A DNA stretch of 64,000 nt, from contig NZ_CP041767.1 in the NCBI RefSeq assembly GCF_022026395.1, forward strand, positions 5,334,001 to 5,398,000, read 5' to 3'. Position 1 is the first letter of the stretch. Every line of letters starts with the position of its first letter. The position numbers were made by a program, and so were the translations under genes. This stretch comes from Brevibacillus brevis (GTDB lineage: Bacteria > Bacillota > Bacilli > Brevibacillales > Brevibacillaceae). The notes under the pieces are model-generated. The model was not told where the DNA came from. It saw nothing but the letters and a program-made list of their open reading frames with translations, and did no database searches. Of this stretch, positions 54,501 through 62,399 are shown in pieces.

Positions 54501-57500
54501 CGATTCCCACGTATTTTCACCTGATTATCCAATCGGCTTAAAAATTCAATATCTCCACTGGGGAGCCATCGAGCCATATCCCCTGTCTTATACATGTTTT
54601 CACCGATACAAAACGGATTGGGAACGAATCTTTCATTCGTCAACTCTGGCTGCTTGAAATATCCTTTTCCTACTCCCACTCCTCCAATATACAGTTCTCC
54701 TGGGACACCCACAGGCTGCACCTGAAGATTGGCGTCCAGAATGTACATCTTCACCCCTGGCAAAGGCTTGCCAATCGGCAATAATTTGTAATCTTGCTGG
54801 TCTACTCTTTCATAATAGGAGGAATCAATGGTAGCCTCCGTCACTCCATAGCTGTTCAAGATTCTCATGGTGCTTCCGTATCGATCGACAAGCTTGTGAA
54901 AGGCATGTAATGGGCATTGATCCGAACCAAGAATCAATATTTTCATAAAGTCTATGTTGAGCCCATTTTCATTGAGATAGTCCATGAAAGGAAGCACCAG
55001 GACAGGGGTCGATTCAAACAGATTAATCTCATGCTTTTCCATCAGGTGGTAAAGGCGCTCCAAATCCACTCTCGCATCCTTTGGACAAATAACCAGCTTC
55101 CCACCGTTTAACAGACATCTTATATAATCACCAGTAAACACATCAAAAGAAAAACTTGCCCATTGCAAACTCCTGACGGGGAATTCATCCAGCCTGTATT
55201 CTTGTTTCCATGCCTGCGCTAGCGAATGCAGCTGCCGGTGTTCAATCATGACTCCCTTTGGCGTTCCCGTAGTTCCTGATGTATAAATCACATAAGCAAG
55301 GTGATCAAGCTGAACAGGTAACCCCAGATTCGTATTCTCCTGATGATAGGACTCTTCATCGTCAAACATGATCATTTTTTTGTCAGCATTCACTTTATGG
55401 CGTACCGACTGATGCAGTAACAAAACGTCTGCTCCCGAATGCTCCAGCATGTACCGTATGCGTTCTTCGGGATAATCAGGGTCAATCGGGACGTAGGCTC
55501 CACCCGCTTTCACAATCGCCAAAACGCCAACGATCATCTCCATGGACCGTTCTGCGATGATCCCCACCAATTGATTTGCACGGACGCCCTCAGCTACCAA
55601 TGTCCTCGCGAGCTGATTCACCCGTTTATTCAGTTCTGAATAAGACAGTTCTTGCTCTTCAAAAGCGAGAGCAATTCGATCCGGGTTTTTCTCCACTTGT
55701 TCTTCGAATAGCTCGATGATCGTTTTATGCTCATCCCCATTGGTAAAAAGAACTTCCTTATAAGCTGAAATCATTGCCTGTTTTTCTTCCACTGACAATA
55801 ATTCGATATGTTTGAAATGAATATCTGGTTGATTGGCTACCTGTTCGATGATGTTGCCCAAATATCCGAGCATCCGCTGAACCGTTTCTGGCTTAAATAA
55901 ATCCGTGCGATATTCGACAGTCAGACCAGCGCCATGTTCCAGATCCATGCATACGAGCGATAAATCAAAATTCGTCATGGAATTATAGGATTCAACGGCT
56001 GTCATTTCCAAACCGCTTATTATATTTTCCTCTTCTACCTTCTCTATATATTGGAACATAAAAGAAAAAATAGGATTGCGGCTGACATCTCTTTCCGGGT
56101 TAATTTTTTCGACCAATTTATCGAATGGATAGTCATGATGCATGTAAGACTCCAGTGCTTGCTGTCTCCAAACGTGCAACGCCTCGATAAAGGTATGCTC
56201 CTGATTGACTTCCAGTCTCAACGGGAGTGTGTTAATAAAAAATCCAATGACCTGCTCAATATCCATGTGATTCCGGCCGGCCTCTGGAGTACCGATGATG
56301 ATATCCTGTTGATTGGTCAGCTTGGACAACCAAATGCTTATTGTTGATAAAATCACCATAAACATGGAGGCATCATGCTGCTGCGCAATCTCTCGCATCC
56401 GGCTAAACGTTTTTTCCGAAATCGGATAAGATTCTATTGCCGAAAAATACGTTTGTACAGGCTGACGCTGAAAATCCGTCGGCAAGTCCAATACGGGAAT
56501 CTCTTTTTCGAACGTCTTCAGCCAATATGCTTCTGATTCTCCCAGCTCTCCATGATGAATCGAATGATTTTGCCAGACTGCGTAATCTTTATACTGGATG
56601 TTCAATTCCGGCAATACGGGCTCTATTCCTTGATGCACGGATTCGTAGATGGTGCCCAAATCCTTCATCAATATCCCCCATGACCATTGATCACTGATCA
56701 TGTGATGCATGTTCATTAGCAATACGTATTTTTCTTCCGCAGCCTTGCATAACTTCACACGAAACAATGTATCCCTGTCAAAATCAAAGCTGGTTTCCGT
56801 CTCTTTTTGGATAATCAAATCAATCGCTTCTTGCTTCGCCGCTTCGGACTCCTTGGAAAGATCGACAAATGCATAGGTGAAGTCATTGCCCGGCAACACC
56901 TGTTGTACGGGACGCCCGTCTTTTAAAAGGAACTTTGTTCGCAACACTTCATGTCTTTTCACCAGCAACCCGAAGGCCTGATGCAGAATACGCTCCTTTA
57001 ACGGTCCCGTAATATAATAGATCGTCGGCATATTATAAGCGGTGTTCTCAGGCTCTAGCTGCTGAATGAAAAACAGTCTCCTCTGCGCATGTGACACCGG
57101 GTAATACGCTTGCTCTGTTGCCTTGGGTATCGTTGATCGATCCTGTTGTGTATGGAGCTTACCTGTGGACAGCGTCGCCTCGGTATGAAACAGGCAGGAT
57201 AATTCGCGAATGGTTCGATGCTCGAATAAGTCCTTGATGGTAACTTCTATGCCCATCTCTCTTTTCATGCGCAAGCGAACCTGAATGGTTTTCATGGAGT
57301 GCCCGCCAAGCTGGAAAAAGTCATCGTCGATCCCGATGTCCTCTACGTTTAACACAGTACGCCAGATAGCTGCCAAGCTTCGTTCCAGCTCATTGCGCGG
57401 AGCAATGAATGCTCCCGGCTTCTTTTGAACCACGTCTGTCTCTGGCAATGCTTTTTTGTCTACTTTTCCGTTGCGATTTAGTGGCATCGCATCCAGAATG

Positions 57501-60310
57501 ACGATTCGCTCTGGAATCATATACTCCGGCAAGAACGTTCCAAGATAGGCTTGCAGCTCCTGTTCACTCTGCTGTTCATGCATGACGACATAGCAAACAA
57601 TTCGGTTCTGCCCATGTTCATCTTCTCGTGTTACCGCTACACACTGCCTCACCAGCGTGTGACGTAAAAGGGCGTTTTCTATCTCGCCAAGCTCGATGCG
57701 ATATCCGCGTACTTTTACCTGAAAATCAGCACGCGTAACAAATACGAGTCTCCCATTTGGCAAATAACGTCCCAAATCGCCTGTCTTATATAACCGTTCT
57801 GTTCTGCCCCGCAAAAATGGATTTTCTGAAAAAGCTAGCTCCGTGCGTTCAGCATCATGGAGATACCCCCGCCCTACACCCGTTCCAGAAATGTAGATTT
57901 CCCCGACACAACCAACCGGAACGGGGCGCATCCATTTGTCCAGCACATAGTGCTTCATATTGGCGATCGAGCTTCCCAAGGCCACATAAGGATAATCATC
58001 ATGCGCATACGAACGATCCATGATTTCATGCATCGTATCATCCGAACACTCCGTAGCTCCATACGTATTTACTACGATCACATCGGGATACAGGTCTTGC
58101 CACTTTCTGCACAGTGTTACTGGCAATCCCTCACCGGTCGAGATCATGTATTGCAATTGAGGCAAAGCATGCTGTTCCTGTGGAAGAGTCAGGGCAGCAT
58201 TGTGCAATGCTTCAATCATCGCTGGTACCATCTGAATCACGGTGACACCGTCTCGATTCAAGGCTTGGAGCAATGCATCCGGATCAGCAGCCGTCTCGTT
58301 GTCGTAAATCACAAGCTTTCCACCTGCCATCAAGGGAGCGAGGAACTGCCACACCGATATATCAAAGCAATGGGAGGCATTCTGCACTACGATGCTGTCT
58401 GAATTCAGTCCAAGGACATCCATTTTGGCGTAAAGATGATTCAACATGCCGCTATGCTCGATCATTGCCCCTTTTGGCATACCCGTGGAGCCTGAGGTAA
58501 AAAAGACGTTTGCCAAATCAGCATGCGCATTGATGATGTCTGGATTCGATGTATCCGACGCTTGCAAAGAAGAGATGTCCGCGCTTGACCCGTCCCCTTT
58601 ATTCAGGCAAAACACGACTGGCTTGTGCTCCACTCTGTCTGCCAAGGTCATGCTGCGCGATTGGAAACGCGACTCGGTCAGTAGGACCTTCGCCTTGCTG
58701 TTATCAACAATCGTAAGGAGCCGTTGGTCGGGATGAGCCGTATCAAGCGGGACATAGGCCCCTCCTGCTTTTAGCACAGCTAGAATGCCAATCAGCATGT
58801 CGATGCTTCTCTCTGCAAATAGGCAAGCAAGATCATTTCGGTCAAATCCTTGTATTCTGAGCCAATGCGCCAATCGGTTCGAACCCTCATTCAATTCCCG
58901 GTAGGTGATGGATTGCTTCCGATCGATAGCAGCAATAGCGTCAGGATTGCGCTTGACCTGCTCTTCTATCACTTGCTGGGCAAATTGCTCCATGCTGCGA
59001 TTCGACTTCGCAAAATTGCCCATTACCTTTGTCATGAGCTCTTGTTCTTCATCCGTCACGATGTCCAGATCGCTGATGCTCTTGTCTACCTCTCGGCAAA
59101 TCTGCTCGAGCATATGGATGTAATGGGACTGCAGTCGTTCCAGATCGCTCTTGGAAGACGCATTCTCATGGAACAAATGTATCTTCATCAGCTGCCCGAC
59201 CGTTACAACTATCTCCACTCTTTGGAGACCACCGCGATAAATCATGGCAGATTCCTGATAATCTTCTGCACTATTCCGTATGGTTAGTGTCGTTCCAAAT
59301 ATAGGATCAGCTTCCCGCACACCTGCATAGTTACGGATCATGTCTAGTGTAGCCATATCATGTTGCTGTAGTTGTTCCCAGCTTTCCTGGACTTCCTTTA
59401 CGACATCACGCACTTTTTGATTCGCATGCACGGTCAGGAAGACAGGCAAGCTATGAGCCAGTGGCCCAATAATGGTATTCGCCTCTTTCCATGTTTCGGG
59501 TCTGCCAGAGACGGTAACGCCTATGACCAGCCTGTCCTCGCCACTGTACATATTCTCCAAGAGGAACCAAGCCGCCTGAAAGATTGCCTCTATGGATACT
59601 CGCTGCTCGAATGCCATCCTTTTGATGGACGTGGTTAACGCTTCGGAAAGAACAGCGTCGCAACTGATCGGAAGACTTGCTTCCTTCTGTGCCCCTTGTA
59701 CCGGAACAAACAGAGGCGCGCTTTCATAGCCCTCGAATTTCTTTGTCCAAAAGCTTTTGACTTTGGAGCCATCTTGGCTTGACTCCCAAGCAATGTACTC
59801 TTTGAATGAGGCCCGCTGGTCAACAGATGACTGAGTACCCCGTACCCGTTTCAGCCATTCCGCTACAAGTAGCTCACGACTGGCATCGTCCATACATAAT
59901 GCATGATGGGTCCAGATAAGGACGGATTGATTGGCGTCCATCTGCAAAATCGATACCCGGATTAATGGCCCCTCCTCATACAAAATGGGCTCCTGATGGG
60001 ATGCAAGCGTTGAGAGATATACTTGCTCTTGCTTTTCAGGAGATAATTCCCGTACATCCTGCCAATCAATCGGTAGGGGGAGCTCCTTCAATACGACTTG
60101 TACCTGTTTGTTTTTGAGCTGGCGGAAAACCGTTCGCATCACCGGCGTCTGGCTGACTAATTCCTTCCACGTTTCTTGAACGCTTTCCAGTTCGAGACGG
60201 TGCTCGATGAGATAGCGCATGGTTGTCATCTTGTCAGGGCGTAATAATTGCTTTTGCACCATGGAAAGCTCTATGACTTCTTGTACGTTCTCTTTTGTTA
60301 AATGCTTCAA
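51548..60310 (-). CDS. Dimodular NRPS with epimerase and PBP-like domain
   Basis: A 2920-residue NRPS: C1 (1-430), A1 (455-955), T1 (Ser1005), C2 (1065-1500), A2 (1545-2020), T2 (Ser2071), E (2115-2560), then a serine beta-lactamase/PBP-like domain (2590-2920). C1 has HHALCMDD at 135-142; aligned to HHHxxxDG it lacks the second His and Gly. C2 has HHMISDQ (1202-1208) and E has HHLVVDG (2253-2259). A-domain codes read by eye are DIWQITTDDK for A1 and DVGELLSIDK for A2, the second close to Orn/Dab codes. The PBP-like part has SISK (2631-2634), NEN (2726-2728, usually YxN) and KAG (2869-2871). It has no signal peptide. TTG start with AAGAGGTG 8 bases upstream. Confidence 0.92.
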   Translation of the reverse strand: MKHLTKENVQEVIELSMVQKQLLRPDKMTTMRYLIEHRLELESVQETWKELVSQTPVMRTVFRQLKNKQVQVVLKELPLPIDWQDVRELSPEKQEQVYLSTLASHQEPILYEEGPLIRVSILQMDANQSVLIWTHHALCMDDASRELLVAEWLKRVRGTQSSVDQRASFKEYIAWESSQDGSKVKSFWTKKFEGYESAPLFVPVQGAQKEASLPISCDAVLSEALTTSIKRMAFEQRVSIEAIFQAAWFLLENMYSGEDRLVIGVTVSGRPETWKEANTIIGPLAHSLPVFLTVHANQKVRDVVKEVQESWEQLQQHDMATLDMIRNYAGVREADPIFGTTLTIRNSAEDYQESAMIYRGGLQRVEIVVTVGQLMKIHLFHENASSKSDLERLQSHYIHMLEQICREVDKSISDLDIVTDEEQELMTKVMGNFAKSNRSMEQFAQQVIEEQVKRNPDAIAAIDRKQSITYRELNEGSNRLAHWLRIQGFDRNDLACLFAERSIDMLIGILAVLKAGGAYVPLDTAHPDQRLLTIVDNSKAKVLLTESRFQSRSMTLADRVEHKPVVFCLNKGDGSSADISSLQASDTSNPDIINAHADLANVFFTSGSTGMPKGAMIEHSGMLNHLYAKMDVLGLNSDSIVVQNASHCFDISVWQFLAPLMAGGKLVIYDNETAADPDALLQALNRDGVTVIQMVPAMIEALHNAALTLPQEQHALPQLQYMISTGEGLPVTLCRKWQDLYPDVIVVNTYGATECSDDTMHEIMDRSYAHDDYPYVALGSSIANMKHYVLDKWMRPVPVGCVGEIYISGTGVGRGYLHDAERTELAFSENPFLRGRTERLYKTGDLGRYLPNGRLVFVTRADFQVKVRGYRIELGEIENALLRHTLVRQCVAVTREDEHGQNRIVCYVVMHEQQSEQELQAYLGTFLPEYMIPERIVILDAMPLNRNGKVDKKALPETDVVQKKPGAFIAPRNELERSLAAIWRTVLNVEDIGIDDDFFQLGGHSMKTIQVRLRMKREMGIEVTIKDLFEHRTIRELSCLFHTEATLSTGKLHTQQDRSTIPKATEQAYYPVSHAQRRLFFIQQLEPENTAYNMPTIYYITGPLKERILHQAFGLLVKRHEVLRTKFLLKDGRPVQQVLPGNDFTYAFVDLSKESEAAKQEAIDLIIQKETETSFDFDRDTLFRVKLCKAAEEKYVLLMNMHHMISDQWSWGILMKDLGTIYESVHQGIEPVLPELNIQYKDYAVWQNHSIHHGELGESEAYWLKTFEKEIPVLDLPTDFQRQPVQTYFSAIESYPISEKTFSRMREIAQQHDASMFMVILSTISIWLSKLTNQQDIIIGTPEAGRNHMDIEQVIGFFINTLPLRLEVNQEHTFIEALHVWRQQALESYMHHDYPFDKLVEKINPERDVSRNPIFSFMFQYIEKVEEENIISGLEMTAVESYNSMTNFDLSLVCMDLEHGAGLTVEYRTDLFKPETVQRMLGYLGNIIEQVANQPDIHFKHIELLSVEEKQAMISAYKEVLFTNGDEHKTIIELFEEQVEKNPDRIALAFEEQELSYSELNKRVNQLARTLVAEGVRANQLVGIIAERSMEMIVGVLAIVKAGGAYVPIDPDYPEERIRYMLEHSGADVLLLHQSVRHKVNADKKMIMFDDEESYHQENTNLGLPVQLDHLAYVIYTSGTTGTPKGVMIEHRQLHSLAQAWKQEYRLDEFPVRSLQWASFSFDVFTGDYIRCLLNGGKLVICPKDARVDLERLYHLMEKHEINLFESTPVLVLPFMDYLNENGLNIDFMKILILGSDQCPLHAFHKLVDRYGSTMRILNSYGVTEATIDSSYYERVDQQDYKLLPIGKPLPGVKMYILDANLQVQPVGVPGELYIGGVGVGKGYFKQPELTNERFVPNPFCIGENMYKTGDMARWLPSGDIEFLSRLDNQVKIRGNRIELEEIEAELRKMANIRDAVVIARVDESGQKRLVAFYVAADSVESNVLRESLRKSLPAFMVPSHFVQLEEIPVTPNGKIDRKALVDINIVLQSEMEYVEPKTDTENILVAVWQDVLHEKKIGTLDHFFELGGDSIKSIQVSSQLAALGYKMEIRDLFKYPTIAELSTKLKPMNRKIDQKDMEGVVPLTPIQHWLMQEHSQHLHHYNQSFVLYRKERFDEGMVRKVIDKLVQHHDALRMIFRETNTGYEAYNRGVNTSGMYSLEIWDYQNKNGSEIEQAMDLKCSEIQSRLHIFDGPLMRLGLFRCPDGDHLLIAIHHLVVDGVSWRILIDDFKTAYGQLLRNEEIRLPLKSDSFQLWAQQLNEYANSERLEQEREYWNRIEERDAQTLPTDYDEQKPLRKTTRTKTVTMDQQQTEELLKQANRAYQTEIDELLLAAIGMAFKKWANIDSVTLNMEGHGRESILPDLNINRTVGWFTSEYPVMVDVGNEMNPSAIIPKIKKDIRRIPHKGIHYGVLKYLSAKLPSTTLNVKPDVSFNYLGQFDMDRKEKDDDIQLSTFSGGDSMSQEQSRECKIDIECVVLNGSFHFMVAYSEAQYKTETIERLTACLQDSLREVIQHCMLKLRNSPDHEIAGEWVDFEAVVDGFFDSSTMNDLPGVIAVVVQHGQVKVKKAYGYANLSEKVPMSADDTVVRVGSISKLVTVAAIMKLVEQGLIGWNEDVQQYLDIEIPRRVEGPLTVEHLLSYTTGFDSPDAGNDQSYNFGGRDSLTLREYIHRYMPTVVDKPGEHFGNENFAFMLAGYLVERVTGVSFDRYASENFFAPLEMTNSSFLLQPELEAKMATGYDQENQAVQKYDFSPAISPDGSMLSTGNDIATLMLALLSGGADGKENILEAASIEKMFSSKSVPHPKGTSTGYGFTVKFHPEYVHENVLAKAGEVIGFHSFMWFLPEKQMGVFVSTNKSQFNKIEFFDYFMKRYRPAEVIIM

Positions 60311-60328
60311 GCCAGTGCACCTCTTTCG

Positions 60329-62320
60329 CTACAGAAATAATTGTTCAAAATCATCACTGGTCAGGAATTGACTGTTCAGATGACTGACAATCTCGCGGAT
60401 TCTTTGATGCGGCTCGGCTGTCACATTTTCCAACAAGTATTCATATTGGGTGCAAATCCGTTGCACAGTCTCTCTCTTGAATACATTCGCATGATAGGTA
60501 ATGGCACCATTTATGTGATCGATAGTTTCATGGATGCGGAATTGAAAATCAATCGTGGAGGGATAGTCGTTGTCACTCATTTCAAATAAGAGTTGGGGCT
60601 CATGAGGTATAGGAAAGGACACTTGATGATAATGGGCTTCTTTTAACTTGCTTTGTACTTGCAAAACCAAATCGCCAAATAGTGGATTGCCTGACAGATC
60701 CGCTCGTAAAAGCAAGGCGCTTGGGACATCCTCGCACTCGTCCCACCCCGCACGAAATGCCAAAGCCAAATCCTCCTTCTCGGTTTCTGCATACAAAAGT
60801 ACGAGAAATGCGGTCATGAATATCGCATAGGAAGACGTATCCCAAGCTTCAACCAGTTGAGAGATCCCATTCTTCTGCAAGCATGGCCATTCAAACGTTT
60901 CTTGCTCGAACTTTATGGAGGCGGTAGAGAACGGGGTGACGTCCTCCGGCAATATCTTGAGGGAAGGCAAACCATATACAGGGATGGTTTCGCAATCATT
61001 TTTCAAAAGAGACAGACTGGTGCGTTCAAAGTCGGCAATCCATTTGGCAATGGTTTCTTCCTCCAAAATATCCGCATTGTATTCGAATCCTGCCAATATG
61101 TCATGATGGTTGTCCTTTTCAACGACCAAGCATAAATCATACTGGGATACATCTTTGCCAATCGGATAGGTGCTTACGGTAAGACCATTGCTATCAAACG
61201 TATTTTGGGCATTTCCCAGCATAATGGCTGCATTTTGCTTAATCGCTTTTTGATGGACGAAAGCCGTTGAAAAAAAGGACGCATATTTTTTATCGCGCTC
61301 ATATTGCAACTCAGCTGCAATCAAAGAAATGGGATAGTTTTGATACTGTGAACATATAGACAACTCTTCATGTATTAGCTTGGCCAACTCACGAAGCGAG
61401 CTGTTCTTTGGAATTTTGATTCGCAGGGGAAGCATCACCATACACGGTCCCATGATCGTATGAAACTCTCTTTTCGGTCTGCCGTACCTCGGTACGCCAA
61501 CAATGATGTCGTCTTGCCCAGCTATCCGATAAAGAAAAGCACTAAAAAGAGATAAATAAATGACATCTGTAGGGTATTGATTCTGTTTATGATAAGCAAT
61601 CAACTCATCCCGGAGTTCGCGGGTAAACGTAAAGAATGATATCCCCCCTTTAAATGAAGGGGTACCAGGACGTTTTTTATCTGCCGGTACTTCTAACCTC
61701 TCAAGAGTCCCGCCCAATTTCTTTTTCCAAAAATCTCTCGCAGCTTCGCCTTCTTGGCTGTCTATGTAATTCTGTTCCCACTCCACAAAGTCTGCGTATT
61801 GGTGTATTTGTGGTTGCAACTCGTGATCATTGCCCGTTATCAGTAGTTGGTAGATCATCGTAAATTCATCGAGCGTGAGCGAGACACTCCACCCATCAAA
61901 GCAGATATGGTGAAACTTGAAGCTTAAAATACTGCCGCTTTCTTTATAATCCAGCAATCTGCAACTGAATAACGGCCCCTCTTCTAGCGTAAAAGGTTTG
62001 CTGAATTCCTGATGAAAATACTCTCTAATCCTCGTGTCGTCCCAGGTAGCGGAAGACACATGTTCAAAATCCAATACGGGCTCGCTATATACTTTTTGAA
62101 TGGGCTCGTCTTCCAAAACAAAAATGGAACGATAGATTTCGTGGCGTTTCACGATCTCATAAAGAGCACGGATTGTAACCGATACATCCAATCGACTTTC
62201 GAATTGGAACAGATACTGCTCCTGATAATAAGGACTCATTGGATAGACCAAATCGTGTAGATAGTAATCTTTTTGAGCCTCAGACAGAGGGATGGTTTTG
62301 ACAAAAGTTTTATCCATCAT
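60329..62320 (-). CDS. Free-standing condensation protein with extra C-lobe
   Basis: A 663-residue protein made only of condensation-type sequence. Residues 8-450 are a full C domain with intact HHICFDG at 137-143. Residues about 470-663 look like the C-terminal lobe of a second C domain (LRADLSGNPLFGDLVLQVQ and HYHQVSFP), without its N-lobe and without a catalytic motif. No A or T domain is present. It lies between an NRPS that ends in a C domain and one that begins with an impaired C domain, 18 bases upstream of the latter, so it may supply condensation activity in trans. ATG with GGGGAG in front. Confidence 0.85.
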   Translation of the reverse strand: MMDKTFVKTIPLSEAQKDYYLHDLVYPMSPYYQEQYLFQFESRLDVSVTIRALYEIVKRHEIYRSIFVLEDEPIQKVYSEPVLDFEHVSSATWDDTRIREYFHQEFSKPFTLEEGPLFSCRLLDYKESGSILSFKFHHICFDGWSVSLTLDEFTMIYQLLITGNDHELQPQIHQYADFVEWEQNYIDSQEGEAARDFWKKKLGGTLERLEVPADKKRPGTPSFKGGISFFTFTRELRDELIAYHKQNQYPTDVIYLSLFSAFLYRIAGQDDIIVGVPRYGRPKREFHTIMGPCMVMLPLRIKIPKNSSLRELAKLIHEELSICSQYQNYPISLIAAELQYERDKKYASFFSTAFVHQKAIKQNAAIMLGNAQNTFDSNGLTVSTYPIGKDVSQYDLCLVVEKDNHHDILAGFEYNADILEEETIAKWIADFERTSLSLLKNDCETIPVYGLPSLKILPEDVTPFSTASIKFEQETFEWPCLQKNGISQLVEAWDTSSYAIFMTAFLVLLYAETEKEDLALAFRAGWDECEDVPSALLLRADLSGNPLFGDLVLQVQSKLKEAHYHQVSFPIPHEPQLLFEMSDNDYPSTIDFQFRIHETIDHINGAITYHANVFKRETVQRICTQYEYLLENVTAEPHQRIREIVSHLNSQFLTSDDFEQLFL

Positions 62321-62352
62321 TCGTAATCTCCCCGATACGCAGTTGCGTAATG

Positions 62353-62386
62353 GTTGGGCATGCGGCTCTCACCAGCATGCCCCAAC
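62353..62386 (-). promoter_or_regulatory. Intercistronic hairpin in the NRPS operon
   Basis: GTTGGGCATGC (62353-62363) pairs with GCATGCCCCAAC (62375-62386), one base bulged, in the 79-base gap between two NRPS genes. No T-run follows, so it is more likely to mark mRNA processing or partial attenuation than termination. Confidence 0.5.
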
Positions 62387-62399
62387 AGCCATCATCTAG

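Noticed and set aside
53004..59290. Plus-strand frames opposite the NRPS
   Set aside because: All lie antisense to well-supported NRPS domains and have no motif of their own.
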